In this document: positions 44,697 through 53,879 of the stretch, one piece after another
Position numbering within the stretch: position 1 is the first letter of the stretch
How the letters are laid out: every line of letters begins with the position of its first letter
Source: Rossellomorea pakistanensis
GTDB taxonomy: Bacteria > Bacillota > Bacilli > Bacillales > Bacillaceae_B
Direction of reading: 5' to 3'
Assembly (NCBI RefSeq): GCF_016908495.1
Contig: NZ_JAFBDZ010000003.1
Coordinates: 124,001 to 188,000 of the forward strand
Length of the DNA: 64,000 bases
Notes under the pieces: generated by a model
The model's database searches: none
What the model saw: only the letters and a program-made list of their open reading frames with translations
What the model was told of the DNA's origin: nothing
Translations under genes and position numbers: made by a program

Positions 44697-46667
44697 TTGA
44701 GTTCAAGAAAAGAAATCACAGCTGAAGATCTATTAAAATTAAAATCAGTTGCCGATCCCCGCCTAGCTCCTAACGGGAAAGAGGCTGTGTATGTACAAAC
44801 GAATATCGATGAAGAAAAGAATGATTATTTTTCCCATCTATATCACCTTAATATTGAAACAGGCTCTATTAGTCAATGGACATTTGGAGAGTATCGTAAT
44901 AAGTCTCCAAGGTGGTCACCGAATGGAAAGCAGGTAGCATTTGTTTCCAACCGATTAGATAAAAATCAAATTTTTATTTTATCAAAAGACGGTGGGGAAG
45001 CAAGGCAAATTACAGATTGTGAAAATGGAGCAACAAATCCTGTATGGTCACCATGTGGGACGAAGATAGCCTTTTCTTCTTCAATCGACTTGAACGAGAA
45101 AGAAAAACCGGATGAAACGAAAGAGGTTCTTAAGCCTTTAGAGGTTGTAAGAATGAAATATAAGTCAGATGATCACGGTTTTTTGGATGGAAAAAAGAAT
45201 CATATTTTTGTTGTTGATATAGAAACAGGTGAACATTCAAGACTGACAGATGAGCAGCGCAACTATCAGCTCCAAGGATGGTCGCCAGATGGAAAGTTTA
45301 TTACTTATACTGGCGATGAACAAGAAGATAACGACTTTTCATTTAAATCCGATGTGTTTTTATTACATAGTATAACAGGAGAAAAGAAGCGGATTACGAA
45401 CGGAGGCGGCTGGTTTGGGCAAGTAACTTGGTCTCCGAATAGTCAATACATAACCTATATTGGACACGAACGAGAATTTGAAAATGCTACACTTTCAAAG
45501 CTATGGCTTTATAATGTCGAAGAAGAAACGATAATGTGCATGACCAATGAGCTTGATATGCCTGTAGGAGATTATATGGTGATTGACTTTCAACAAGGTG
45601 TTGGAAATCCAGGTGTAATATGGTCACAGGATAATCAGAGCTTTTACTTTCTAGCAACCGACCATGGTAATACGGTTTTATATTACGGAAACCTTGATGG
45701 AGAAATGTATCCTGCCCTCTTAGATGATCAGTATGTGTACGGCTATGACCTTGATTCTAACAGTCAAAAAATCTTGTTGGCGATTAGCCGGCCAACAGAG
45801 CCGGGGGATCTCTACTATTTAGATGTCCCTACTGGTGATTTGCAGAGGCTAACAGATGTAAATAATGAAATTCTACAAGAAAAACAATTGTCCCAGCCTG
45901 AAGCTTTTGAGTTTGAGGGAGCAGAAGGTTTGCTGGTACATGGATGGTTGATGAGGCCAACTGCCTTTGAAGAGGGTAGAAAGTATGGATTAATTGTAGA
46001 CATTCATGGTGGTCCACATGCTATGTATGGAAATACTTATTTTCATGAGTTTCAGATGTTAGCAAGCTCGGGCTATGCTGTTCTTTACATTAATCCAAGA
46101 GGAAGTCATGGTTATGGGCAGCAATTTGTCAATGCCGTTCGTGGTGATTACGGTGGAAATGACTACAGGGATATAATGGATGCTGTTGATTATGTCCTTA
46201 AGAAATATGATTTCATCGATGAAGAAAAGCTTGGTGTCACGGGCGGAAGCTATGGTGGTTTTATGACAAACTGGATTGTTGGACATACCGATCGATTTAA
46301 AGCAGCAGTAACACAAAGATCAATTTGTAACTGGGTAAGCTTTTACGGTGTGAGCGATATTGGTTACTACTTTTCAGAATGGCAAATACAAAGTGACTTA
46401 GGAGACGTTGAGAAGCTGTGGAAGCATTCGCCACTTGCGTACGTGGGTAAGATCGATACGCCGCTGCTAATAATACACAGCGAAAAAGATTATCGCTGCC
46501 CGATCGAGCAAGCAGAACAGCTCTACATTGCATTGAAGCGAAAAAAGAAAGAGACAAAATTTATTCGTTTCCCAGAATCTAATCATAATTTATCGAGGAA
46601 CGGCAAACCTAATCTGAGAGTAGAGAGACTGAATTATATTAAAAATTGGTTCAATGAATATTTGTAA
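44697..46667 (+). CDS. yuxL: S9-family acylaminoacyl peptidase (YuxL type)
   Basis: A 656-residue prolyl-oligopeptidase-family enzyme. The N-terminal two-thirds is a TolB/WD40-like beta-propeller (PRWSPNGKQVAFVSNR, NPVWSPCGTKIAFSSS, VTWSPNSQYITYIG). The C-terminal alpha/beta hydrolase has Ser at about 516 in GGSYGGFMTNW, Asp at about 599 in HSEKDYRCP, and His at about 630 in ESNHNLSR. It cleaves acylated or short peptides in the cytoplasm. TTG start at 44697 behind GAGGAGGGTTAAAG. Confidence 0.9.
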   Translation: MSSRKEITAEDLLKLKSVADPRLAPNGKEAVYVQTNIDEEKNDYFSHLYHLNIETGSISQWTFGEYRNKSPRWSPNGKQVAFVSNRLDKNQIFILSKDGGEARQITDCENGATNPVWSPCGTKIAFSSSIDLNEKEKPDETKEVLKPLEVVRMKYKSDDHGFLDGKKNHIFVVDIETGEHSRLTDEQRNYQLQGWSPDGKFITYTGDEQEDNDFSFKSDVFLLHSITGEKKRITNGGGWFGQVTWSPNSQYITYIGHEREFENATLSKLWLYNVEEETIMCMTNELDMPVGDYMVIDFQQGVGNPGVIWSQDNQSFYFLATDHGNTVLYYGNLDGEMYPALLDDQYVYGYDLDSNSQKILLAISRPTEPGDLYYLDVPTGDLQRLTDVNNEILQEKQLSQPEAFEFEGAEGLLVHGWLMRPTAFEEGRKYGLIVDIHGGPHAMYGNTYFHEFQMLASSGYAVLYINPRGSHGYGQQFVNAVRGDYGGNDYRDIMDAVDYVLKKYDFIDEEKLGVTGGSYGGFMTNWIVGHTDRFKAAVTQRSICNWVSFYGVSDIGYYFSEWQIQSDLGDVEKLWKHSPLAYVGKIDTPLLIIHSEKDYRCPIEQAEQLYIALKRKKKETKFIRFPESNHNLSRNGKPNLRVERLNYIKNWFNEYL

Positions 46668-46744
46668 CGTATAAATTTCACAAACGATGTTATTTTAGTG
46701 AATAGTCTATCTAGGTAACAAGCTTAAGAAAAGAGCCTTTATAA

Positions 46745-46770
46745 AAGAACTTCTTCGGAGGTTCTTTTTT
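46745..46770 (+). terminator. Terminator of yuxL
   Basis: AAGAACTTC and GAGGTTCTT pair around a TTCG loop, then T-run. Confidence 0.8.
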
Positions 46771-46826
46771 GTTCGATAAGAATGTATAAAAAATTGGAGT
46801 GTTTATGGTTAAAAAGATTTTTCATT

Positions 46827-46932
46827 GTCCAGCTCCAGCGCCTGTGCCTTCGAGTCATAAGCCAAGTAATAACCCTTTCTAGGTGACTCGGCTTGTGCTT
46901 GCCAGGCCAGTTCAAGGCGCTTCCGCTCTTCT
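46827..46932 (+). repeat. Dispersed palindromic repeat, shortened copy
   Basis: Contains both outer arms (CCAGCTCCAGCGCCTGTGCC and TTCAAGGCGCTTCCGC), but the inner hairpin has lost its left arm (only CCCTTTCTAGGTGACTCGG remains). It lies 57 bp after the yuxL terminator. Apart from an extended -10-like GGTATACT near 47060, nothing else is seen in the gap 46668-47157. Confidence 0.85.
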
Positions 46933-47157
46933 TATATTGAGAGCTGATGGGAAATCAGAATTCAAACATTAATTTAAGTTTTATTGTAACTGATATTAGG
47001 TAAATGTACTTATAAACTCTGCTAATGGAGGAAAATTTATGGAAAGTGGACATGATATGGTATACTTCAATTATTATAAGGTACTGCTTTAGTTTAGAGA
47101 TTCTAAATTCAGCTTTCTAACAAATTGTTCATTGCTCACTAAGGAGTAACATACTAT

Positions 47158-47802
47158 ATGGATATCGAGACAATCAAAGCATTTTTTACTATAGAAAATA
47201 TAATGGACTGGATAAAGGAATACCGATCATTTGGTCCGATTCCTGGTATTCTGTTGCCGATGGTAGAAGCGTTTTTACCATTTCTCCCATTAGTTGTGTT
47301 TGTTACAGCAAATGCCACTGCTTTTGGTCTATGGTTTGGTTTTTTATTCTCGTGGATTGGTGCATCATTAGGGGCATTACTTGTATTTCTTATTGTGAGA
47401 AGGTTTGGGAACCGGAAGCTTTTTCAGTTTTTGAAACGAAATAAGCAGGTCTCGAAATTAACGAAGTGGGTGGATCGTCACGGTTTTGCTCCTTTATTCC
47501 TGCTATTATGCTTTCCATTTACCCCATCGGCAGTCGTGAATATTGTCGCAGGACTATCGTCGATTAGTATTGCTCAATATATGCTAGCTGTGCTAACGGG
47601 AAAAATGGTGATGATCTTTACCATTAGTTTCATCGGATATGATATTATATCTTTAATTAAACAACCATATAAAGCAGTCATAGTTTTAGGAGTTATTTTT
47701 ATTCTGTGGCTTGTAGGTAAAAGAATTGAGATTTATATAAATCAAAAAGCAGAGCGAGACCATAACTCCACTGAAAAGAGAAGGCAGGAGGAATCAAATT
47801 GA
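47158..47802 (+). CDS. yhjE: TVP38/TMEM64-family membrane protein YhjE
   Basis: A 214-residue DedA/VTT-type membrane protein. FLPFLPLVVFVTANATAFGLW, FSWIGASLGALLVFLIVRRFG and FPFTPSAVVNIVAGLS are the family's conserved re-entrant loops. Members take part in lipid scrambling or carrier recycling; the role here is unknown. The last codons overlap the start of the signal peptidase gene, the same pairing as yhjE-sipV in B. subtilis. Confidence 0.9.
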   Translation: MDIETIKAFFTIENIMDWIKEYRSFGPIPGILLPMVEAFLPFLPLVVFVTANATAFGLWFGFLFSWIGASLGALLVFLIVRRFGNRKLFQFLKRNKQVSKLTKWVDRHGFAPLFLLLCFPFTPSAVVNIVAGLSSISIAQYMLAVLTGKMVMIFTISFIGYDIISLIKQPYKAVIVLGVIFILWLVGKRIEIYINQKAERDHNSTEKRRQEESN

Positions 47803-48356
47803 GAGATAGTGTAAAAAAAGAGGGGCTAGAGTGGATTAAAGCAATAGCCATAGGCTTAATTATTTTTATAGTGATTAGAACCTTTCTCTTTTCAAATTAT
47901 GTTGTTGAAGGTGAATCAATGATGCCGACTCTAAAAGATGGGAATAAGCTGGTTGTGAACAAAATAGGCTATCAAATGGGTGATCTCCATCGCTTTGATG
48001 TCATCGTTTTCCATGCGAATGAAAGTGAGGACTATGTTAAAAGGGTAATTGGTTTACCTGGAGATAAAGTAGAGTATAAAGATGATGAATTGTATATAAA
48101 TGGAAAAAAACAAAGTGAGTCCTATCTAGAAAGATACAAAAAAGAATTTCCTGGTGATAAATTAACAGGTGATTTTACACTAGAAGAATTAACAGGTGAG
48201 AAAACAGTCCCTGAAGGAAAGGTTTTCGTTCTGGGAGATAATCGTAGAAGCAGTATGGACAGTCGCTATTTTGGATTCATCGATGAAGAGCAGGTAGTAG
48301 GAAAAGTAAACCTACGCTACTGGCCGCTAAGCGAATTTGATATTGAGTTTAAATAG
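47799..48356 (+). CDS. sipV: Type I signal peptidase (SipV/SipS type)
   Basis: A 185-residue type I leader peptidase. One N-terminal membrane helix is followed by box B with the catalytic Ser (GESMMPTL, about residue 40), box D with the catalytic Lys (YVKRVIGLPGDKVEY, about 79) and box E (GDNRRSSMDSR). It cleaves signal peptides of Sec-exported proteins. TTG start at 47799 overlaps the yhjE stop; GGCAGGAGG lies seven bases upstream. The symbol follows position; sequence alone does not separate SipV from SipS/SipT. Confidence 0.88.
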   Translation: MRDSVKKEGLEWIKAIAIGLIIFIVIRTFLFSNYVVEGESMMPTLKDGNKLVVNKIGYQMGDLHRFDVIVFHANESEDYVKRVIGLPGDKVEYKDDELYINGKKQSESYLERYKKEFPGDKLTGDFTLEELTGEKTVPEGKVFVLGDNRRSSMDSRYFGFIDEEQVVGKVNLRYWPLSEFDIEFK

Positions 48357-48376
48357 TAAAGGAATTTGTTTAAATA

Positions 48377-48414
48377 AGAACTGCAACTACCTAACGTTGT
48401 GGTTTCTTTTTTTT
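48377..48414 (+). terminator. Terminator of yhjE-sipV
   Basis: AGAACTGCAAC and GTTGTGGTTTCT pair around TACCTAAC, followed by eight T residues. Confidence 0.75.
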
Positions 48415-48472
48415 AGATGGATCATTACAGCGGATTTTGTCGGATTAAGGCGAGAAATCGATAGACTAGTAA

Positions 48473-48556
48473 AAGTTGAGAATTGAATGGCACAAGTTGA
48501 AAAGAAAACTGCTGAAGTTGAAAATTGAATGGCACAAGTTGAAAAGAAAACTCGCA
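48473..48556 (+). repeat. Two 42-bp direct repeats
   Basis: The units at 48473-48514 and 48515-48556 differ at a few bases (AAGTTGARAATTGAATGGCA, then CAAGTTGAAAAGAAAACT). The period is 14 codons but no start codon opens a frame through them. Nothing else is evident in the gap 48415-48788. Confidence 0.8.
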
Positions 48557-48788
48557 ATGTTAAAAAATAATATCCAGAAGCCCCATAATAATCACTGATT
48601 CTTCTTAATCTTCGTCAAAATTATTGGCAGCACTATAAAACACAGCATAAGAAAAATAAGGGAGAATAAGTTCAATTTTTGAAAATTGCTCTCTAGTGGC
48701 TATTTTTCGAAAAATCCCTCTTATCTCAAAGGAAAAATAAAGGAGAACTATTACCTCATCGCGAATATATGTTCTAGAGGTGAGCACA

Positions 48789-49337
48789 ATGGATTACTCC
48801 ATATTGAAAGGAAAAAGAATTGAGTTAAGCGGTTTTTTAGAAGAAGATCTCCCCATTATTTCAAGTTGGTCAAAAAATGAGCATTTACAAAGAAATCTAG
48901 ACGCTCTTCCGTTTAAGCCAAAAACAAATGATGAAATTCAGAAATGGATGAATCATTCTTCTGAAAAGGATTTTCGGTTTGCGATTCGTTTAATGGACAC
49001 AAATGAACTCATTGGGTATGTCGAGGTTGACGGCATTCTATGGACTCATAGAACAGGATGGGTTACGATCGCAATTGGTGATGGTAGGTATTGGGGAGAT
49101 GGATATGGGAAGGAAGCTCTCACATGCCTAATTTCTTACGCTTTTCAAGAATTAAACTTATTTCGACTTCAGCTAACAGTATTTTCGTACAATGAGCGTG
49201 CCATCAAGTTATATAAATCCTTAGGATTCGAGGAAGAAGGAAGGTTTAGGAAGTTTCTTCAGCGTGATGGAGACCGCTATGATATGATCCTTTTTGGTTT
49301 ACTTAAGGATGAGTGGAAGAAAAATAATGAAAGTTAA
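48789..49337 (+). CDS. GNAT-family N-acetyltransferase (RimJ/RimL-like)
   Basis: A 182-residue acetyltransferase. IELSGFLEEDLPIISSW at the N-terminus, the acetyl-CoA loop IGDGRYWGDGYGKEAL (with its GxGxG/A-type turn) and FSYNERAIKLYKSLGFEEEG give a standard RimJ-like GNAT domain. The substrate is unknown. The ATG at 48789 has AGAGGTG seven bases upstream; a GTG at 48780 overlaps that site. The last 11 bases overlap the next gene, so the pair is coupled. Confidence 0.88.
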   Translation: MDYSILKGKRIELSGFLEEDLPIISSWSKNEHLQRNLDALPFKPKTNDEIQKWMNHSSEKDFRFAIRLMDTNELIGYVEVDGILWTHRTGWVTIAIGDGRYWGDGYGKEALTCLISYAFQELNLFRLQLTVFSYNERAIKLYKSLGFEEEGRFRKFLQRDGDRYDMILFGLLKDEWKKNNES

Positions 49338-49716
49338 AGGATTCAATCATTTGACTTTAAATATTTCCAGTTTAGATCAATCCATTCATTTTTATGAAAA
49401 CATTTTAGGGTGTAAGCTTGTACATAAGGGAAGAATGGATTGTTATTTAGAGTGGGGAGAAGCCTGGATTTGTCTGCAAGAAAGAGTGGAGCTTTCACCT
49501 TTATCACATCAATTGGGAGTAGACCATATTGCTTTTTTCATTGAGGAGGATGAATTTCACAAAGCAGTTCAAAAGCTAAGGGTTTCTCAGGTCCCGATTG
49601 TAAGAGGACCACTGAAAAGAGGCGGTGGCTGGACCATTAATTTTCTTGATCCAGATGGAATCCAATTCGAATTACATACTGCTACATTGCAGAAGCGTAT
49701 GGCTGATTGGACGTAG
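49327..49716 (+). CDS. VOC-family metalloenzyme, FosB/glyoxalase-like
   Basis: A 129-residue vicinal-oxygen-chelate protein. The metal ligands His (FNHLTLN, residue 7), His (VDHIAFF, about 66) and Glu (FELHTATL, about 115) are all present. The layout, with YLEWGEAWICLQE and FLDPDGIQFELHT followed by LQKRMADW, resembles fosfomycin thiol transferase FosB, but the thiol and phosphonate-binding residues cannot be confirmed. Start at ATG 49327 (MKVKGFNHLTL), overlapping the GNAT gene. Confidence 0.82.
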   Translation: MKVKGFNHLTLNISSLDQSIHFYENILGCKLVHKGRMDCYLEWGEAWICLQERVELSPLSHQLGVDHIAFFIEEDEFHKAVQKLRVSQVPIVRGPLKRGGGWTINFLDPDGIQFELHTATLQKRMADWT

Positions 49717-49746
49717 AAAGGATGATTCTTTATGAATGATCCTTTT
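49717..49746 (+). terminator. Terminator of the GNAT-VOC pair
   Basis: AAAGGATGATTC and GAATGATCCTTT pair around TTTAT, followed by TTCCGCTTTT, where the repeat array begins. Confidence 0.78.
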
Positions 49747-49759
49747 TCCGCTTTTCTGT

Positions 49760-50255
49760 GTCCAGCTCCAGCGCCTAGGCCCTCGAGACATAAGCCAAGC
49801 CACCTAGAAAGGGAAAAAGCACCCTTTCTAGGTGACTCGTCTTATGCTTGTCAGGCCTGTACAAGGCGCTTCCGCTTTTCTGTGTCCAGCTCCAGCGCCT
49901 AGGCCCTCGAGACATAAGCCAAGCCACCTAGAAAGGGAAAAGGCACCCTTTCTAGGTGACTCGTCTTATGCTTGTCAGGCCTGTACAAGGCGCTTCCGCT
50001 TTTCTAGTGTCCAGCTCCAGCGCCTAGGCCTTCGAGACATAAGCCAAGCCACCTAGAAAGGGAAAAGGCACCCTTTCTAGGTGACTCGTCTTATGCTTGT
50101 CGGAGCTGTTCAAGGCGCTTCCGCTTTTCTAGTGTCCAGCTCCAGCGCCTAGCTCCTCGAGACATAAGCCAAGTCACCAAGGAAGGGAAAAGGCGCCCTT
50201 CCTTGGTGACTCGTCTTATGCTTGTCGGAGCTGTTCAAGGCGCTTCCGCTTTTCT
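49760..50255 (+). repeat. Four-copy tandem array of ~124-bp palindromic repeats
   Basis: Units at 49760-49881, 49884-50005, 50009-50130 and 50134-50255 (period 124-125). Each reads CCAGCTCCAGCGCC, CTCGAGACATAAGCC, an inner hairpin, CTCGTCTTATGCTTGTC and CAAGGCGCTTCCGCTTTTCT, so that outer, middle and inner arms pair as a long cruciform. Units 1-3 carry inner arms CACCTAGAAAGGG and CCCTTTCTAGGTG; unit 4 carries CACCAAGGAAGGG and CCCTTCCTTGGTG, a matched double change. Small frames across it are incidental. Confidence 0.95.
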
Positions 50256-50375
50256 AATTCCCAGTTATTTTCCCCGACAGATTGAGCGTTGTATATTATA
50301 ATAGACCTATTCAATTATTTAATAGACTAAATAGATACAATAGATGATAAGAGTTACGAAGAGAGGAGTGAAAGG

Positions 50376-53300
50376 ATGTCTTTAAGATTTATTGAGGGTC
50401 GTTCTGGTACTGGTAAAACGAATACAATTTTAAATGAGATCAAAGAAAAGTTACATAGAAATCCTAATGGGCACCCTATTATTTACCTTGTTCCTGACCA
50501 AATGACATTCTTATCAGAATACAATATTGCGAATACTCCTAAATTAGGCGGGATGATTCGTGCTCAAGTATATAGTTTTACACGACTCGCTTGGAGAGTG
50601 TTACAAGAAACAGGTGGAATGAGTCGTTACCATCTTTCAAATGTCGGGTTAAACATGATGATCCGTAAGATTATGGACGAAAAAAAAGATGAATTGAAAT
50701 TGTTTACAAGAGCGGCTGATAAGGCTGGATTTATTGAACATGTTGAAAGTATGCTAACGGAGTTTAAACGTTATTGTGTTCATCCCGAGGAATTACACTT
50801 CCGGATTGAACAAATGAATGAAAATGAACATGAACATTCGAAAGTTCTTGGGGACAAGCTCCACGATCTTAATCTCCTCTATCAATCTTTTGAGGAGAAA
50901 CTAGAAGATAAATATATTGATTCCGAGGATTATTTTCAATTATTAGCAGATTCCATTCAACATTCATCATTGCTAGATAATGCGGAAATCTATATTGATG
51001 GGTTTCATAGCTTTACACCACAAGAATACATGATAATTGAACAGCTGATGAAGTTTTGTAAGCGTGTTTCTATTGCACTTACAGTCGGATCGAGTGAAGA
51101 TGCGACCCTGTTTAGAATGACAAATGAAACCTATGAAGCCATGAAGGGAATTGCAGAAAGAGAATCAATAGCCGTTGAAGAACCACTTAAATTAATACAA
51201 AATAAGCGCTCAAAGAACGGATCATTAACCTATTTAGAAGAACATTTCGAGAATAGACCTATTGTTCCCTATACAGAGCCATCATCATTAAGAATATGGG
51301 AAGCTGCCAATCGAAGAGCCGAGATCGAAGGAGTGGCAAGAGAGATTCGAAAGCTTGCCAGAAAGCAGAACTACCGTTATAAAGATATGTCTGTTCTGGT
51401 TAGGAATGGGCAGGACTATCAAGAACTAATTGAAACGATTTTTACAGATTATGAGATTCCGTATTTTATCGATCAGAAGCGTACCATGTTGAATCACCCG
51501 CTTATTGAATTGATTCGCTCCACTCTTGAAATTATGAATACAAACTGGCGATATGAGCCAGTTTTTCGGGCGGTCAAGACAGATTTACTGTTTCCTGTCG
51601 ACCGTAATCCACATAGTTTAAGAGAGAAAATGGACCGTCTTGAAAACTATGTATTGGCATATGGAATTCAAGGAGACAAATGGACAAAAAAGGATCGTTG
51701 GGTATATCGACGGTTCCGTGGGTTAGAAGGTGCAGAGGTACCACAGACATCAAGGGAAAAAGAAGTAGAACAAGAGATCAATGAATTAAGAATATTTATA
51801 TCAGCGCCGATTCTCCGTTTTGCTCGCAGACTTCAAAAAGGAAAAACGGGTCGTGATTATTGTGAAATAGTCTATCTTTATTTAGAAGAATTAGACATAC
51901 CTGCAAAGCTTGAACGCCTAAGTATGGAAGCTGAAGCACGTGGAAATCTCATCGCAGCAAGGGAGCATGATCAAGCGTGGCAGGCAGTTATGGATTTGTT
52001 AGACCAATTTGTTGAAATACTTGGGGAAGATGAAATTTCGGTAAAGAAATTTGCAAGTATCCTTGAGACAGGAATGGAATCGATGAAGTTCTCTCTAGTT
52101 CCCCCAGCAGTTGATCAAATCCTGATTGCCAATTTAGAACAGTCAAGGATAGCAGACATTAAAGCGGCATTTGTCGTTGGGATGAATGATGGTGTAATGC
52201 CTGCAAAAATTTCCGATGATGGTGTTCTATCAGACGAGGATAGAGAGATCCTTCTAGGGAAAGGAATGAAAATCGCACCAAATAGTAAAACAAAGCTACA
52301 GGATGAGGAGTTTGTTGCGTATAAAGCACTCACCACCCCAGAAGAAAGCTTATACATTTCCTACCCTATAGCGAATGAAGAAGGAAAAGCACTATTACCA
52401 TCACCCTATATCAAACGAATGACTGAAATGTTTCCCGATCGTCCAATTGAGCTACTGGTGAATGATCCTTCTGAATTAACGATAGAAAAGCAATTAGACT
52501 ATATATGTCATCCAAATGTGACGATTTCCTATTTAACCTCACAGCTTCAATTAAAAAGAAGAGGATATCCAATCTATGATATTTGGTGGGATGTCTATAA
52601 TCAATATGTAAAGGAGCCAGGTTGGAAAGAAAAAGCGACACATATACTCTCAAGTCTTTTCTATCAAAATAGAGCGAAAAAACTAAAAGAGGAAACGAGT
52701 CAAGGCTTATATGGTGACCAAATACTCGCAAGTGTATCCCGTATGGAACTGTTCCATAGCTGTCCGTTTTCTCATTTTGCTCGCCATGGGTTAAAGCTGA
52801 GAGAGAGGGAGATGTTTCGTCTTGAAGCACCTGACATCGGTGAGATGTTCCATGCGGCTCTGAAGTGGATATCAGATGAAGTACAGAAGCATGGATTGAC
52901 ATGGGCGCAACTTTCAAAGAAACAGTGTATACAGCTGGCTGAACAGGCTGTAATGATGTTGGCACCCAAATTACAAAATCAAATTTTACTAAGCTCAAAT
53001 CGGCACCATTACATTAAAAAGAAGCTTGAAAGAATCATTGGAAGAGCTTCACTGATTTTAAGTGCCCATGCCAAAGCAAGTGGATTTTCTCCTGTAGGAC
53101 TAGAACTTGGATTTGGTCCACAAGCAGAGTTGCCCCCGTTCACATTTACTCTTCGTAACGGGACGAAAATGGAGCTTCAAGGTCGAATCGATCGGGTGGA
53201 CAAAGCGGAAGATGAGAATGGTGTTTATTTACGAATCGTTGATTATAAATCCAGTGCTAGAGATGTGGATGTAACAGAAGTCTATTATGGACTTGCCCTT

Positions 53301-53879
53301 CAGATGCTTACGTATTTGGATATCGTATTAACAAACTCAAAAAAACTAATTGGATCGGATGCATTACCAGCGGGTGTTCTTTATTTTCATGTGCATAACC
53401 CGATTGTTAACAGTAAAAAAATCCTAACACTTGACGAGATTGAGAATGAAATTTTCAAAAGCTTCAAGATGAAAGGGTTAATTCTCGGAGAATCTGAAGT
53501 AGTAAGACTAATGGATAATACTCTTGAATCAGGGACGTCTGATATTATTTCCGCAGGGCTTAAAAAAGACGGATCATTAAGTGCAAGATCGAAAGCAGCA
53601 AATCAAAAAGATTTTCAATTAATGCGCCAACATGTTCGTAAACTTTTTGAGCAATCCGGAAACGATATTATTTCAGGAAAAACGGAAATTTCTCCATATA
53701 AACATAAGGATAGAACGCCTTGCCAATTTTGTTCTTATCGACCTGTTTGTCAATTTGACTCTTCCTTAGAAGAAAATGACTTTAGAATCATCACATCAGA
53801 GAAACAAAGCGAACTGTTCGAAAAAATGAGGAAGGAGGAGGATATGTATGACGGATTCAATGATTCCTGTAAAGCCTGA
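50376..53879 (+). CDS. addB: ATP-dependent helicase/nuclease subunit AddB
   Basis: A 1167-residue subunit of AddAB. Walker A-like GRSGTGKTN lies at residues 8-16. The central part is a degenerate helicase. The C-terminal RecB-type nuclease has GRIDRVDK and VDYKSS (Asp-x-Lys). Four cysteines for the iron-sulfur cluster are one near SCPF (about 796) and a C-terminal trio in CQFCSYRPVC. With AddA it processes double-strand breaks to Chi sites for RecA. ATG at 50376 behind GAGAGGAGTGAAAGG. It overlaps addA by 32 bp. Confidence 0.95.
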   Translation: MSLRFIEGRSGTGKTNTILNEIKEKLHRNPNGHPIIYLVPDQMTFLSEYNIANTPKLGGMIRAQVYSFTRLAWRVLQETGGMSRYHLSNVGLNMMIRKIMDEKKDELKLFTRAADKAGFIEHVESMLTEFKRYCVHPEELHFRIEQMNENEHEHSKVLGDKLHDLNLLYQSFEEKLEDKYIDSEDYFQLLADSIQHSSLLDNAEIYIDGFHSFTPQEYMIIEQLMKFCKRVSIALTVGSSEDATLFRMTNETYEAMKGIAERESIAVEEPLKLIQNKRSKNGSLTYLEEHFENRPIVPYTEPSSLRIWEAANRRAEIEGVAREIRKLARKQNYRYKDMSVLVRNGQDYQELIETIFTDYEIPYFIDQKRTMLNHPLIELIRSTLEIMNTNWRYEPVFRAVKTDLLFPVDRNPHSLREKMDRLENYVLAYGIQGDKWTKKDRWVYRRFRGLEGAEVPQTSREKEVEQEINELRIFISAPILRFARRLQKGKTGRDYCEIVYLYLEELDIPAKLERLSMEAEARGNLIAAREHDQAWQAVMDLLDQFVEILGEDEISVKKFASILETGMESMKFSLVPPAVDQILIANLEQSRIADIKAAFVVGMNDGVMPAKISDDGVLSDEDREILLGKGMKIAPNSKTKLQDEEFVAYKALTTPEESLYISYPIANEEGKALLPSPYIKRMTEMFPDRPIELLVNDPSELTIEKQLDYICHPNVTISYLTSQLQLKRRGYPIYDIWWDVYNQYVKEPGWKEKATHILSSLFYQNRAKKLKEETSQGLYGDQILASVSRMELFHSCPFSHFARHGLKLREREMFRLEAPDIGEMFHAALKWISDEVQKHGLTWAQLSKKQCIQLAEQAVMMLAPKLQNQILLSSNRHHYIKKKLERIIGRASLILSAHAKASGFSPVGLELGFGPQAELPPFTFTLRNGTKMELQGRIDRVDKAEDENGVYLRIVDYKSSARDVDVTEVYYGLALQMLTYLDIVLTNSKKLIGSDALPAGVLYFHVHNPIVNSKKILTLDEIENEIFKSFKMKGLILGESEVVRLMDNTLESGTSDIISAGLKKDGSLSARSKAANQKDFQLMRQHVRKLFEQSGNDIISGKTEISPYKHKDRTPCQFCSYRPVCQFDSSLEENDFRIITSEKQSELFEKMRKEEDMYDGFNDSCKA

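Noticed and set aside
48605-48787. 60-codon minus-strand frame before the GNAT gene
   Set aside because: Lacks a ribosome site and recognisable composition; probably chance in A/T-rich DNA.
49832-50056. 74-codon frame across the repeat array, and similar frames at 5831-6055 and 37950-38240
   Set aside because: They arise from the palindromic repeats, recur in unrelated genomic settings, lack ribosome sites and encode no recognisable domain.
49760-50255. Possible CRISPR array because of regular tandem repeats
   Set aside because: The units are contiguous 124-bp palindromes with no unique spacers between short repeats, and no cas genes are present.
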